Shown here: in pieces, positions 51,778 to 61,926 of the stretch
How the letters are laid out: every line of letters begins with the position of its first letter
Position numbering within the stretch: the first letter of the stretch is position 1
NCBI GenBank assembly: GCA_001799735.1
Contig: MGUA01000022.1
Span: 31,185-95,184 of the forward strand
From: Elusimicrobia bacterium GWB2_63_22
GTDB lineage: Bacteria > Elusimicrobiota > Elusimicrobia > Elusimicrobiales > UBA9959
Reading direction: 5' to 3'
DNA length: 64,000 nucleotides
Translations under genes and position numbers: made by a program
Notes under the pieces: generated by a model
Told to the model about the DNA's origin: nothing
Databases searched by the model: none
The model's input: the letters and a program-made list of their open reading frames with translations, nothing else

Positions 51778-53475
51778 ATGAACTTCAGGCGTGAGACTTT
51801 ACTTTCCTTATTACTATTGTGCCTGGCCCAGGCCGTATGCGCCGGGCCTTACAAAGCGGCCGCGGACAGGCTGGCCGCCGGCCTGCCGGCGGCGTCCAAG
51901 GTGGCGGTGCTGCCTTTCCTTTATATAGGCGAAGACGAGAAGTCCCGCGGCGGCCAGGTGGTGGCCGAGCGGCTGACCACCGAGCTGGCCGGGGATAAGA
52001 AACTGCGGGTGCTGGAGCGCGCGCTGCTGGACAAGGTGCTCGGCGGGCCCAGGTTGGACGCCGCCGGCCTGGCCGGAGAAGACGGAGCCCGCAAGGCCGG
52101 CAAATTGCTGGCCGCCGACTTTGTGGTGATAGGCAGCCTGTACCGCGGCAATGGCGGCCGGTTGGAATTTAACGCGCGCGCCGTGGAGACCGCCACGGGG
52201 AAGATAGCAAGCGCTGTGGCCGGCGGAGTGACGGCCGACTGGCTGGAGGGGTTGCCGGCTTTCCCGGGCGGGAAAATGCCGGAGAACGCGGTGTTCAAGC
52301 TTTGCTGGGCCGGCCTGCGGGCTCTGGAGCGCAGTGACCACGCCGCCGCGGCCGAAAAATTTTCCCGGGCGCTCAAAGAGGACGCGACCGGGGCCTGCGG
52401 CCTGTATTCCCCGGGGCTGGGCTGGCGGGCCCGCGGCCAGGCGCGCCTGAACCTGGGCGACTCCGCCGGCGCTATGGAGGATTTCGCGGCCGGGTTGAAG
52501 GCCGCCCCCGGCAGCGTGGAGCTGCTCTCCGCCCGGGCCGAGGCTTACATAACCCTCGGCAGGACCGCCGAGGCCATGAAGGATTTCGACGCTATCGTGA
52601 AGGCCCGGCCCCGCGACTCCGAGCCTTGGCTGCGGCGCGGCATGGCGCAGGCCATGTTCGGCGACAAGGAGGCGGCGGTGAAGGACCTGACCCGCGCTCT
52701 GGAGTTGGGAGCCATAGAGCCCATGGCCTACGCCGTGCGCGGCGCCATGCTGATGTTCCAGGGGAAACTAGCCGAGGCCGGCCGGGACCTGGATAAAGCC
52801 GCCTCGCTGGACCCCGACCTGCCGGAGACTTATTTTACCAGGGGCCTGCTGTACGGACGGCAGGGCAGAATGAAGGAAGCCCTCCAGGCTTTCGAGATCA
52901 TGGTGGAGCTGGAACCCTGGCGGCCGCAGGGCTACTTCGAGAGGGGGACCTGCCTGGCCGCCATGCACCGCTTCGACAGGGCGCTGGCCGATTATAACAA
53001 GGCGCTGGAACTGAACGCCGACTACGCCGAGGCCTACTGCTACCGCGGCGCGCTGCTGCGCACCCGCCTGCGCAACGACGAGGCCCTGGCGGACTTCGAC
53101 AAGGCGCTGGCGCTTAAGCCGGGCTATGTCCGGGCGCTGGGCGCGCGGGCCTCCGTCTATTTCGACCTGGGCCGGAACAAGGAGGCCGCGGCCGACCTGG
53201 GGAAGATCATAGAACAGGAGAATCCTCCACGCCCGGAGCGCTACTACGACCGGGCGCTGGCCTGGGGCCGGATGGGAAAATTCAAGCAGGCCATCGAAGA
53301 CCTGGACCGCTACATAGCGCAGGTGCCCGACAATCCGGCCGCCTACGAGGCGCGCGGCTATTCGCACGAGCGCCTCGGCCAGAGCGCCAAAGCCATGGCG
53401 GACCTGGCGAAGATCAAGGAACTGGTGAAGAAAAAAGTTAAGCCCTCCCCGGCCGGCGCGGGAGGCAGGCAATGA
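51778..53475 (+). CDS. Exported FlgO-like domain plus TPR-repeat protein, copy 1
   Basis: This 565-residue protein has a signal peptide (about 1-20, LLCLAQAVCA) and an FlgO/CsgG-like domain (about 22-180: SKVAVLPFLYIGEDE, VVAERLTTELAGDKKLRVLERALLDKVL, AADFVVIGSLYRG, FNARAVETATGKI). It then has about ten TPRs to the end. FlgO-like domains occur in outer-membrane-associated proteins that assemble on periplasmic faces. Of several in-frame ATGs (51754, 51775, 51778), 51778 gives the best SD spacing (GCGGGGAAC) and signal peptide. Its stop overlaps the start of the next gene (ATGA), which encodes a paralogue, so the pair arose by tandem duplication and is coupled. Confidence 0.87.
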   Translation: MNFRRETLLSLLLLCLAQAVCAGPYKAAADRLAAGLPAASKVAVLPFLYIGEDEKSRGGQVVAERLTTELAGDKKLRVLERALLDKVLGGPRLDAAGLAGEDGARKAGKLLAADFVVIGSLYRGNGGRLEFNARAVETATGKIASAVAGGVTADWLEGLPAFPGGKMPENAVFKLCWAGLRALERSDHAAAAEKFSRALKEDATGACGLYSPGLGWRARGQARLNLGDSAGAMEDFAAGLKAAPGSVELLSARAEAYITLGRTAEAMKDFDAIVKARPRDSEPWLRRGMAQAMFGDKEAAVKDLTRALELGAIEPMAYAVRGAMLMFQGKLAEAGRDLDKAASLDPDLPETYFTRGLLYGRQGRMKEALQAFEIMVELEPWRPQGYFERGTCLAAMHRFDRALADYNKALELNADYAEAYCYRGALLRTRLRNDEALADFDKALALKPGYVRALGARASVYFDLGRNKEAAADLGKIIEQENPPRPERYYDRALAWGRMGKFKQAIEDLDRYIAQVPDNPAAYEARGYSHERLGQSAKAMADLAKIKELVKKKVKPSPAGAGGRQ

Positions 53476-54905
53476 GACGATTTTTAATGGCGGCCGGGCT
53501 GCTGGCCGCCGCCGCGCCGGCGCTCCTTGCCGGCGACCCGTACCAGGCCGCGGCGGAGGAACTGGCCGGCCGGCTGCCCGAAGGCGCCAAAGTCTGCGTG
53601 CTGCCTTTCGACTATATCGGCGCCGCGGGGGGCAGGGGCGGCGTGGTGGTAGCGGAGCGCCTGGACACGGAACTTATAAAAGACGGCCGGCTGAAGGTGC
53701 TGGCGCGGTCCCGCGTGGCGCAAGTACTAGCCGGGCTGGATGGCGGAGGCGGCGGGGAAGAGCGGGCCAAGCAGGCCGGCGCGCTGCTGGGCGCTGATTA
53801 CGCCGTGACCGGCACCTTGTTCAAGAAAGCCGGCGGTAGGCTGGAGCTCAACGCGCGGGCCATAGTCCCGGCCACCGGCGAGGTGAAGGCCGCGGTAAAG
53901 GCGGCGGTGCGGGAGGACTGGCTGGAGAAGTTCCCAGAAGCGCCGGCCGACGCCGCCGGGGCCAAAGCCTACGCGCTGTGCAGTAAGGGCATCTACGCCC
54001 TGGACGCGCGGCGCTTCGCCGAGGCCGCGGAACTTTTCACCAAGGCGATCGCCGCCGAGCAGGACGCCGCCTGCGGCATGGGGATACCCGGCATGGCCCT
54101 CATGGCGCGGTCCATGGCCCGCCAGGGCCGGGCCGGCCCGCAGGACGATCCGCCGGAGGAGACCGGCCCGCCGGTCGGCTTCACGCTCAAGGAGCAGGCC
54201 CGCATCAGCGGCGCGTCCGCCGAGAACGCCGGGAAGCTGGCCAGGTACGGCGCGCTTATAAAAGCCATGCCGGACAACGCCGCCGCCTACTTTGAGCGCG
54301 GGCGGCTGCTGGCCGGGGAGCGCCGCTACCGCGAGGCGCGCCGCGACCTGGACATGGCTATAAAATTGGCGCCGGACAAGGCCGAGTATTACCACGCCCG
54401 CGGCTACGTGAGGTCGATGCAGCGGCTTTTTGACAACGCCGCCGCCGACTTCTCCGCCGCTATCCGCCTTAACCCGAAGTACGGCAGGGCCTATAACGGC
54501 CGCGCCGGGGCCTACACCGAGACCGGCCAGTACGCCAAAGCCCTGGCCGACTACGACCTGGCCATAAAATACGAACCGTCGGAGCCGGTGGCCCGCTCTA
54601 ACCGCGCGCGCTGCCTGTTCCTGCTGAAGCGCTACGCCGAGTCGGTCAAGGCCAGCGACGGGGCGCTGGGCCTGGACCCGGCGTTCACCGAGGCGCATTA
54701 CTGGCGCGGCTCCGCCCTGACGGGGCTGAAGCGCTACGACGAGGCGGTGCGTGCCTTCGACAGGGCGCTGGAGCTGACCCCCGGTTACCCCGCGGCCCTC
54801 GAGGGCCGGCAGGAAGCCCTGGACCGCAAGAGCGGCAAATACGAGGGCTATGCCCGCGACACGGATAAGGCCATGGAGCTTTTTAACGCCAGGGGAATGG
54901 ACTAG
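53472..54905 (+). CDS. Exported FlgO-like domain plus TPR-repeat protein, copy 2
   Basis: This 477-residue paralogue of the upstream gene has a signal peptide (about 1-20, ending LLAG), an FlgO-like domain (about 22-170: AKVCVLPFDYIGAAGG, RLDTELIKDGRLKVLARSRVAQVL, GADYAVTGTLFKKAGGRLELNARAI) and a shorter TPR array (about 180-460) interrupted by a Pro/Gly-rich segment near 215-235. The gene overlaps the previous stop by ATGA and has GGGAGG upstream of its ATG. The two copies may form a heteromeric envelope complex (inference). A strong terminator follows. Confidence 0.87.
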   Translation: MRRFLMAAGLLAAAAPALLAGDPYQAAAEELAGRLPEGAKVCVLPFDYIGAAGGRGGVVVAERLDTELIKDGRLKVLARSRVAQVLAGLDGGGGGEERAKQAGALLGADYAVTGTLFKKAGGRLELNARAIVPATGEVKAAVKAAVREDWLEKFPEAPADAAGAKAYALCSKGIYALDARRFAEAAELFTKAIAAEQDAACGMGIPGMALMARSMARQGRAGPQDDPPEETGPPVGFTLKEQARISGASAENAGKLARYGALIKAMPDNAAAYFERGRLLAGERRYREARRDLDMAIKLAPDKAEYYHARGYVRSMQRLFDNAAADFSAAIRLNPKYGRAYNGRAGAYTETGQYAKALADYDLAIKYEPSEPVARSNRARCLFLLKRYAESVKASDGALGLDPAFTEAHYWRGSALTGLKRYDEAVRAFDRALELTPGYPAALEGRQEALDRKSGKYEGYARDTDKAMELFNARGMD

Positions 54906-54923
54906 TAGCATAGCAGGGAAACG

Positions 54924-54951
54924 AAAACCGCCGGCTGGGACCGGCGGTTTT
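54924..54951. terminator. Convergent terminator
   Basis: AAAACCGCCGG/CCGGCGGTTTT with loop CTGGGA, followed by ATTTTTG; shared by the FlgO-TPR pair and argR. Confidence 0.88.
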
Positions 54952-54968
54952 TATTTTTGCTGGCGGGC

Positions 54969-55415
54969 TTAACGGGCCAGCAATTTGTTCTTTAAGACTT
55001 TCAGGAGCTGGGCCAGCCGGCGCACGCTGGAGGGGATGACCAGCACGGTGTTGTCGCCGGCCACGGTGCCCAGCACCTCCGGGAAGCGCTGGGAGTCTAT
55101 GAATTCGGCCACGGTGCCGGCCGCGCCCGGCAGGGTGCGGATGAGGACCAGCGTTTCGTTGGCGGCTATGTCGGTAACGCTGGCGCCCAGCAGGGTGCGC
55201 AGCGGGGGGACGGTGCCCGGTTCCGTAAGGGCGTAGCGGCCGCCGCCCGGCCCCGGCACCCAGGAGGCGCCCAGGTCTTTAAGGTCGCGCGACAGCGTAG
55301 CCTGGGTTACCCGGCAGCCTTCCTTGGCCAGTTCCCGCTTCAGCTCTTCCTGGCTGCCAACCGCGCCGGAGGCTATGATCTTGCGTACCGCGTAGATGCG
55401 TTCGGTCTTGTTCAT
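54969..55415 (-). CDS. argR: Arginine repressor ArgR
   Basis: This 148-residue regulator has an N-terminal winged helix ([46 protein letters not shown]) and a C-terminal oligomerisation/arginine-binding domain ([39 protein letters not shown]) with the GTxAGDDT-type ligand motif seen here as GTVAGDNT. With arginine bound it represses arginine biosynthesis. It is transcribed away from argG, and the shared region holds two ARG-box-like palindromes, so it probably represses argGH and may regulate itself. Confidence 0.95.
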   Translation of the reverse strand: MNKTERIYAVRKIIASGAVGSQEELKRELAKEGCRVTQATLSRDLKDLGASWVPGPGGGRYALTEPGTVPPLRTLLGASVTDIAANETLVLIRTLPGAAGTVAEFIDSQRFPEVLGTVAGDNTVLVIPSSVRRLAQLLKVLKNKLLAR

Positions 55416-55440
55416 GTTCGTGGCTTCCCCTGTCCGCTAT

Positions 55441-55474
55441 TGCATAATTATACACTATTTTGTATAGTTATACA
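55441..55474. promoter_or_regulatory. Two ARG boxes between argR and argG
   Basis: TGCATAATTATACA (55441-55454) and TGTATAGTTATACA (55461-55474) are near-perfect palindromes of the ArgR type, 20 bp apart start to start (about two helical turns). This fits binding of one ArgR hexamer. Confidence 0.85.
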
Positions 55475-55517
55475 AGATTTGCGGGCCGCCCCGCCTATAT
55501 ATAAGGAGAGAAAGGAC

Positions 55518-56752
<1,235 letters not shown>

Positions 56753-56756
<4 letters not shown>

Positions 56757-57934
56757 AGCTCTGGGACAAAGGCGGCGGCCTTAACAAGGACATAGAGTCA
56801 TTTACCGTCGGGGACGATTATGTCCTCGACCGCAGGCTGGTCAAGCACGACTGCATGGCGTCGATCGCTCACGCGAAGGCGCTGCGCAAGGCCGGCCTGC
56901 TGACCGCGAAAGAACTGGCTAACATTACCGCCGGGCTCAAGGCTATAGCGGCGTTGGACGCCAAGGGTAAGTTCAAGATAAAGCGTGAGGACGAGGACTG
57001 TCACACGGCCATAGAGGGTTGGCTGACGGCGCATTACGGTGAAGCCGGCAAGAAGGTGCACACGGGCCGCTCGCGCAACGACCAGGTGCTCACGGCGCTG
57101 CGGCTTTACGAAAGGGAAGCGCTGACGGAAATTAAAACCCGGCTGGCCGCCTTTGCCGGTGCCGCGGGGGCGCTGGCGAAGAAACAGGGCCGCCTCCCCA
57201 TGCCCGGCTACACCCACACGCGCCGGGCCATGCCCACCACGGTGGGGACCTGGATAGGCTGCTTCGCCGCCGCGGCTGCCGACGACTCCCGCCTGGCCGA
57301 CGCGCTTATCAAGATAATGGACCAGTCGCCGCTCGGCTCGGCCGCCGGCTTCGGCGTGCCGGTGCTGAATATAGACAAGAATTATAGCGCCAAGCTGATG
57401 GGTTTTGACAGAGCCATAGAAAACCCCATCTACGCCCAGTTCACGCGCAGCAAGTTCGAGCCGGCCGTTATGCACCTGTGCTCGCAGATCATGCTGACGC
57501 TCAATAAACTGGCCACGGACCTGGTGCTGTTCAGCACGCCGGAGTTCGGTTTTGTGGACTTGCCCGAAGCCTTCTGCACCGGTAGTTCCATCATGCCGCA
57601 GAAGAAGAACCCCGACGTGCTGGAGCTGGTGCGGGGGAAATACCATGTGGTGCTGGGCGAGGAATTCAAGGCGCTGAGCCTGGCGGGCAACCTGATCTCC
57701 GGCTACAACCGCGACGCGCAGCTGGCCAAGGGCCCGCTCTTCTCCTGCCTGGACACGGCGCTGGCTTCGCTGAACATCATGGCCACGGTCACGGCCGGCC
57801 TGAAGTTCAACAAGGAACGCTGCGTGCTAGCCCCGGAGCTGTTCGCCACCGAGGAAGCCTACAAACTGGTGAAGGGCGGCCTGCCCTTCCGCGACGCCTA
57901 CCGCAAGGTGGGGGAAAAATACCGCGGAGCCTAA
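56753..57934 (+). CDS. argH: Argininosuccinate lyase
   Basis: Splits argininosuccinate into arginine and fumarate. The 393-residue protein has the fumarase/aspartase-superfamily signature [12 protein letters not shown] (catalytic Ser loop), [10 protein letters not shown], and [17 protein letters not shown]. It ends soon after [17 protein letters not shown], so it lacks the last 50 or so residues found in many ArgH proteins. No frameshift is visible, so the short form appears natural. The start overlaps the argG stop (ATGA), giving translational coupling under ArgR control. Confidence 0.95.
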
Positions 57935-57981
57935 TGTGGTACTATTTTAGCAGGTCAGGCACCCAACTACAGGAGAACAAA

Positions 57982-59310
57982 ATGAAAAAACGTTTTTTAT
58001 TAGCGGCGCTCGCAATAATATTCAGCGCGGGCGTCTGTGACGCGAAAAGTCCGTTCTCCCGCATAAAACCCGAGCCGGCCAAGCCCACCATCGGCGGTGA
58101 TGTGAATAAAAAGGAGCATGACAAATTAATGGAGTCCTTCACTCCCCTTGGTTCCCTCGCCGACGATTCCAGGGCCCTTTACTCCGACCAGAACGCCCTT
58201 ATCCACCGCGTAAAGGACATTCAGACTTTCCTAAGCGTGTCCGCCAACGCCCTGGGCGTGCTTACCACCGTGGACACCGACCTGCAAAAGCTGGAAGTTT
58301 CCGCCAAGGCGCTTTACGGCACCGCCGAAGCTGCTTCTGCCATACCGCAGGCCAGGGAGAAAGCGCAGAAGGTAAAGACCACGCTGGGCGCCACCCTTAA
58401 AAATATCACCGCGGCGCGCCAGCGCATGGACGCCATAGTGGCCAAGACCGAGCCCGTGCGCGTAAAGATGGCCGCCGCGGCCGAACGGGCCAGGCAGCTG
58501 GAGCTGGGGTTGACCGGCCTGAACTCCGTGGTAGACCTCATCCCGTCCGCCACGGTCAATATAGAAGCGTGCCTTAAGCGGCTCCCCGAAGACAAGCAGG
58601 CCTGCGCCAAGGGCAACGTTGAGGATACGGCCATTAAAGTGGACTCTGCCGTAAGGGAGTACGACCGGGTGGTAAAAGTGCTGATCTACACCCCCGACGG
58701 CTGGCTGCCTTCCATGAATTTCTTCGACCCGTTCAGCGCGGATATGCGGGCGATAGAAAAACTGCGCGAAGACATAGAAGCCCTTTATGCGCGCGTGGAA
58801 AAGCTTTCCGGCGAACTCGCCGGGCTTAACGCCGTGCTGGACCGGAACTTCTCCTTCGGCTTCCCTTACCCCAACCCTACCTGGACAAATCCCGCCCGGA
58901 TGTCCACCTACGACGTCTCCATAGGCTTCAGGACCATCATACAGGGCGCCAACACCATACAGGACAGGATACAGGAAGTCCTGAGCAGCTTTCTCTGGGG
59001 CATCCTGAAGGGGCTCGGCGTGGGCGGCTACGTGAACTACCTGATAGACCAGGCCAACAACGCCGTCAACGCGCTGATGTCTATGGTGGGCTTCGACGCG
59101 GCGCTGGACCTGCCCGACATGTCCCCGCTTGACGCCTTCGGCGACATAGAGGTTAAGCTGATGGCGGACCTGGACGGGCTCAAGTTCCCCGCGGTAGGCG
59201 CGGACCTGCCCGGGTTCGGTTTCCCCGGAGTGGGCACCGGCTTCAACTTCGGCATCCTGTCCGGCTCTTTCCCGAGCGCCTGCAGCGCGGCGGCCTACAA
59301 CTGCAATTAA
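57982..59310 (+). CDS. Exported coiled-coil protein, function unknown
   Basis: I do not recognise this 442-residue protein. It has a signal peptide (about 1-21, ending CDA), a long helical and probably coiled-coil stretch (about 60-210), a paired-Cys region (EACLKRLPEDKQACAK near 197-212), another helical stretch, and a C-terminus rich in Gly, Phe and Pro (LPGFGFPGVGTGFNFGILSG) that ends with Cys residues (SACSAAAYNCN). The helical GILKGLGVGGYVNYLIDQANNAVNALMSMVG segment could insert into or lie on a membrane. AGGAGAA precedes ATG 57982; the open frame upstream from 57934 overlaps the argH stop but lacks an SD. A terminator follows. Confidence 0.78.
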   Translation: MKKRFLLAALAIIFSAGVCDAKSPFSRIKPEPAKPTIGGDVNKKEHDKLMESFTPLGSLADDSRALYSDQNALIHRVKDIQTFLSVSANALGVLTTVDTDLQKLEVSAKALYGTAEAASAIPQAREKAQKVKTTLGATLKNITAARQRMDAIVAKTEPVRVKMAAAAERARQLELGLTGLNSVVDLIPSATVNIEACLKRLPEDKQACAKGNVEDTAIKVDSAVREYDRVVKVLIYTPDGWLPSMNFFDPFSADMRAIEKLREDIEALYARVEKLSGELAGLNAVLDRNFSFGFPYPNPTWTNPARMSTYDVSIGFRTIIQGANTIQDRIQEVLSSFLWGILKGLGVGGYVNYLIDQANNAVNALMSMVGFDAALDLPDMSPLDAFGDIEVKLMADLDGLKFPAVGADLPGFGFPGVGTGFNFGILSGSFPSACSAAAYNCN

Positions 59311-59333
59311 GCGCGACCCGCTGAAGTAAAGCA

Positions 59334-59366
59334 AAACCGCCGGGGCAGCCCGGCGGTTTCGTTTTT
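59334..59366 (+). terminator. Rho-independent terminator
   Basis: AAACCGCCGGG/CCCGGCGGTTT with loop GCAG, then CGTTTTT. Confidence 0.88.
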
Positions 59367-59370
59367 GACT

Positions 59371-59455
59371 AGGGGACGCTGATGACTATATTCCTAATTG
59401 CTGACAATTTAGTCTCATGTGTGGATAAATAGTCATATAGTCATCAGCGTCCCCT
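59371..59455. repeat. REP-like inverted repeat, GGGGACGC type
   Basis: A perfect 21-bp arm (59371-59391, beginning AGGGGACGCTGATGAC) is repeated inverted at 59435-59455 around a 43-nt AT-rich centre. It shares the GGGGAC.../...GTCCCC ends with the repeat at 49257-49312. It directly abuts the stop codon of the next minus-strand gene. Confidence 0.75.
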
Positions 59456-59459
59456 GCCG

Positions 59460-60785
59460 CTAAAGGTCCATGCGCATGCCTTCGCGGGCGCCGAAGCACT
59501 CCGTGGCGCCGCCGCCTTTTCGGATAAGGCTCCGGCAGTGCTCTATGTATTCGTCCAGCATGGCGTCGCTGTGGTAAGGGTCGTGGTGGGTGATGGCCAG
59601 GCGTCGGGCCCCGCTGGCCAGCGCCAGCTTGGCCGCGTCCTCGTAGGTGCCGTGGCCCCAGCCTTTGCGGGCCGCGTATTCCTGCTCGGTGTACTGCGCC
59701 TCCATTATCACCAGGTCGCTGCCCCGCGCGAACGCGGCTATCTCTCCGTCCTGGCGCAGCGACAGCTCGGAGGCGCCGCCCAGGCGCGAGAACGGCTCGT
59801 GGTCGCTCAGATAGGTTATTATGCGGCCCTGCGTCTCAACGCGGAAGCCGATGCAGACGCCTGGGTGGTTCATGTGCTGAAAGGTGACCCTGGCTCCGCC
59901 GATGTCCACCGGCCCCTTAAGCTCCACAAAGTCCAGCCGGCCGCCCAGGCTGGAGAGCGGTATGGGGAAATAGTCCAGCGACATGGACTTGCTGAAGATG
60001 CTGCCCAGGCCGCCGTGCGCGCCGTGCACGCTGTACAACTGGAAGGTGTTGGCGGGATTATAGAAAGGCACAAAGAACGGGAAGCCCTGGATATGGTCCC
60101 AGTGCGTATGCCCCACAAAGATGTGCCCGGCCAGCGGCCGGCCTTTAAATTCTGCGGCCAGCGAGTCTCCCAGCTCCCGCAGGCCGGTGCCGCAGTCGAA
60201 AATAAAAAGTGTATCCCCTATTCTGAGTTCTGTGCAGGCGGTATTGCCGCCGTAGCCGGCCACTTTGGAGTTGCAGGTGGGGCAGGAGCCGCGCGTTCCC
60301 CAGAAGCGCACATACAGCTGCCGGGACCCTGCTCCCGGGGCGGCCGCCGGGGCAGGAGAGGGGGTTGTGGCCGCGGCGGGCGCCGGGGCCTGGGCGGCCG
60401 CGGCGGGGAGCGCGCCGCTCAGCAGTTTGTGCGCCCGTTCCAGCATTTCGGCGGGCCGGTACGGCTTAACCAGGTAGTCGTCGGCGCCGGCGTCCATGGC
60501 CTGCGAGACATCGGTGGTGAAAGTCTTGGAGGAGCTCACCAGCACCTTAATCCCGGGCAGGCCGTTTGGCCCCTTTATGAGGCTGCACAGCTCGTAGCCG
60601 TGCATGCGGGGCATCATGAGGTCGGTGATCACCAGGTCGGGCAGCCAGGCCCGCGCCTTCTCCCAGCCCTCCTGGCCGTCCTGGGCGGTCTGCACTTCGA
60701 AATCTTCGGAAAGCACGTCGGACGCAAGCTCCCTGAGGATCACGTCGTCGTCCACCACCAGCACTTTTTTTCTGGGTTCGGTCAT
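59460..60785 (-). CDS. Response regulator fused to a metallo-beta-lactamase hydrolase
   Basis: This 441-residue protein has an N-terminal receiver (about 5-120; VLVVDDDVILRELASDVL, phospho-Asp in LVITDLMMPRMHG near residue 53, Lys near 105), an Ala/Pro linker (about 132-160) and a metallo-beta-lactamase-fold domain (about 163-441) with HTHWDHIQG, a later HMNHPG and HHDPYHSD metal motifs. The hydrolase part resembles the cyclic-phosphate/tRNase Z-like group (RFWGTRGSCPTCNSKVAGYGGNT). It is probably a phosphorylation-controlled hydrolase acting on a small phosphodiester; the substrate is unknown. ATG 60785 starts the receiver; there is no clear SD. The 3' end abuts a palindromic repeat. Confidence 0.88.
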   Translation of the reverse strand: MTEPRKKVLVVDDDVILRELASDVLSEDFEVQTAQDGQEGWEKARAWLPDLVITDLMMPRMHGYELCSLIKGPNGLPGIKVLVSSSKTFTTDVSQAMDAGADDYLVKPYRPAEMLERAHKLLSGALPAAAAQAPAPAAATTPSPAPAAAPGAGSRQLYVRFWGTRGSCPTCNSKVAGYGGNTACTELRIGDTLFIFDCGTGLRELGDSLAAEFKGRPLAGHIFVGHTHWDHIQGFPFFVPFYNPANTFQLYSVHGAHGGLGSIFSKSMSLDYFPIPLSSLGGRLDFVELKGPVDIGGARVTFQHMNHPGVCIGFRVETQGRIITYLSDHEPFSRLGGASELSLRQDGEIAAFARGSDLVIMEAQYTEQEYAARKGWGHGTYEDAAKLALASGARRLAITHHDPYHSDAMLDEYIEHCRSLIRKGGGATECFGAREGMRMDL

Positions 60786-60827
60786 GGTGAAATAACAATA
60801 TAGCATACTGCCGCCGCGCGTACGGGC

Positions 60828-60861
60828 AAAAAAAGGGCCGCCGGCTTAAAACCGGCGGTCC
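60828..60861 (-). terminator. Terminator of the ComEC-like gene
   Basis: On the minus strand GGACCGCCGG/CCGGCGGCCC with loop TTTTAAG is followed by seven T. An A/T-rich flank on the other side would also let it act on the plus strand. Confidence 0.85.
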
Positions 60862-60874
60862 TTGCTTTTTTTAT

Positions 60875-60920
60875 CCCGACACTACGCTGTCGGGATGGCC
60901 TGCTATGCTATCGGTATGGC
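60875..60920 (+). repeat. Dispersed palindromic repeat, copy 2
   Basis: CCCGACA-N6-TGTCGGG (60875-60894), extended by AT on both sides, then TGGCCTGCTA and CTATCGG. It matches the inverse complement of 26930-26976 at most positions. Here it lies between the stop of the ComEC-like gene and its terminator. Confidence 0.65.
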
Positions 60921-60936
60921 TAAGGTAAGGGAACGC

Positions 60937-61926
60937 TCAGTTGACCGCGGCCGGCTTGAGCGGCGCTATGAAAGCCTGAAGGGAAACTTCCAGGGTGCCG
61001 TCGAGGTCGGTGCGGAAGATCTTGGCGCCGGCGGCCAGCAGGCGGCCCAGCGCGTCCTGCGTGGGGTGGCCGTAATTGTTCTTGCCTACCTCTATATAGG
61101 CCCGGGCGGGCTTTACGGCGGCCAGGAAGGCCGAGGTGGAGGAGTACTTGCTGCCGTGGTGGCCCACCTTGAGCACGTCGGACTTGAGGGCGCTGCCGTA
61201 GTGCGCGGCCAGCTCGGTCTCCCGCTCGCCTTCTACGTCCCCGGTGAACAGAACCGAGGAGCCGTTGTAGGAGAGCCTCATCATGATGGAGCAGTTGTTG
61301 ATGGTTTCGCTCTTCTTGCTGGCCAGCGGCTTGTCGCAGGCGTTGAAGACCTTTATGTCCACGCCGGGGGCGCTCCAGTTAAGGTTGTCGCCGGCGGCCG
61401 GGTAAAAGGTGTTGATGCCGAGGGCCGCTACCTGCGCCCGGATGGTCTCGTCGCCCTTGGCCCCGGAGTTGTCCAGGCGGGTGTCGTAGAAAGAGCCTAC
61501 CGTCAGGTTGGAGAAAACGTACTGCAGCCCGTTGTAGTGGTCGGAATGGGGGTGGGTGAGCACCACGTTGTCTATGTGGGAAACTTTTTTCTCGGCCAGG
61601 AAGCCGGCCAGGCCGCCGGTGGCGGCGCGGGAGGGGCCGCCGTCTATAAGGGCGTTCTTGCCGCCGGGCAGTTCTATGTAGATCGCGTCGCCCTGGCCTA
61701 CATTAAGGAAATATACATTAAGGCCGGGGCCGGCGCTGAACACGGTATAGGCGCTGGCGGCCGGGGTCTGGGGCAGGGCCGTGTCCGCTACGGCGTCGCG
61801 CAGCTGGCTATAGGCCTGCGCGTTGGCGGCGGGGGCAAAATGGAATACGGTTAGCAGCAGGAAGACTGCTGAGAATACGGCTTTGAGGACTGCGGGTGCT
61901 GGAGAGTTCTGGTTCACGCGGTGCAT
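60937..61926 (-). CDS. Exported ComEC-like metallo-beta-lactamase hydrolase
   Basis: This 329-residue protein has a signal peptide (about 10-36, ending ANAQA) and a metallo-beta-lactamase fold like the C-terminal domain of the competence protein ComEC: FLNVGQGDAIYIELPGGKNALIDGG, VLTHPHSDHYNGL (metal ligands), VLFTGDVEGERE and KVGHHGSKYSST. The channel domain of ComEC is absent. Stand-alone secreted forms are thought to be nucleases or phosphodiesterases. ATG 61926 was chosen because GGGAGGTGGAT stands directly before it; a longer frame from 62037 crosses the leader. That SD is complementary to a sequence about 80 nt upstream, which may control translation. Confidence 0.85.
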   Translation of the reverse strand: MHRVNQNSPAPAVLKAVFSAVFLLLTVFHFAPAANAQAYSQLRDAVADTALPQTPAASAYTVFSAGPGLNVYFLNVGQGDAIYIELPGGKNALIDGGPSRAATGGLAGFLAEKKVSHIDNVVLTHPHSDHYNGLQYVFSNLTVGSFYDTRLDNSGAKGDETIRAQVAALGINTFYPAAGDNLNWSAPGVDIKVFNACDKPLASKKSETINNCSIMMRLSYNGSSVLFTGDVEGERETELAAHYGSALKSDVLKVGHHGSKYSSTSAFLAAVKPARAYIEVGKNNYGHPTQDALGRLLAAGAKIFRTDLDGTLEVSLQAFIAPLKPAAVN

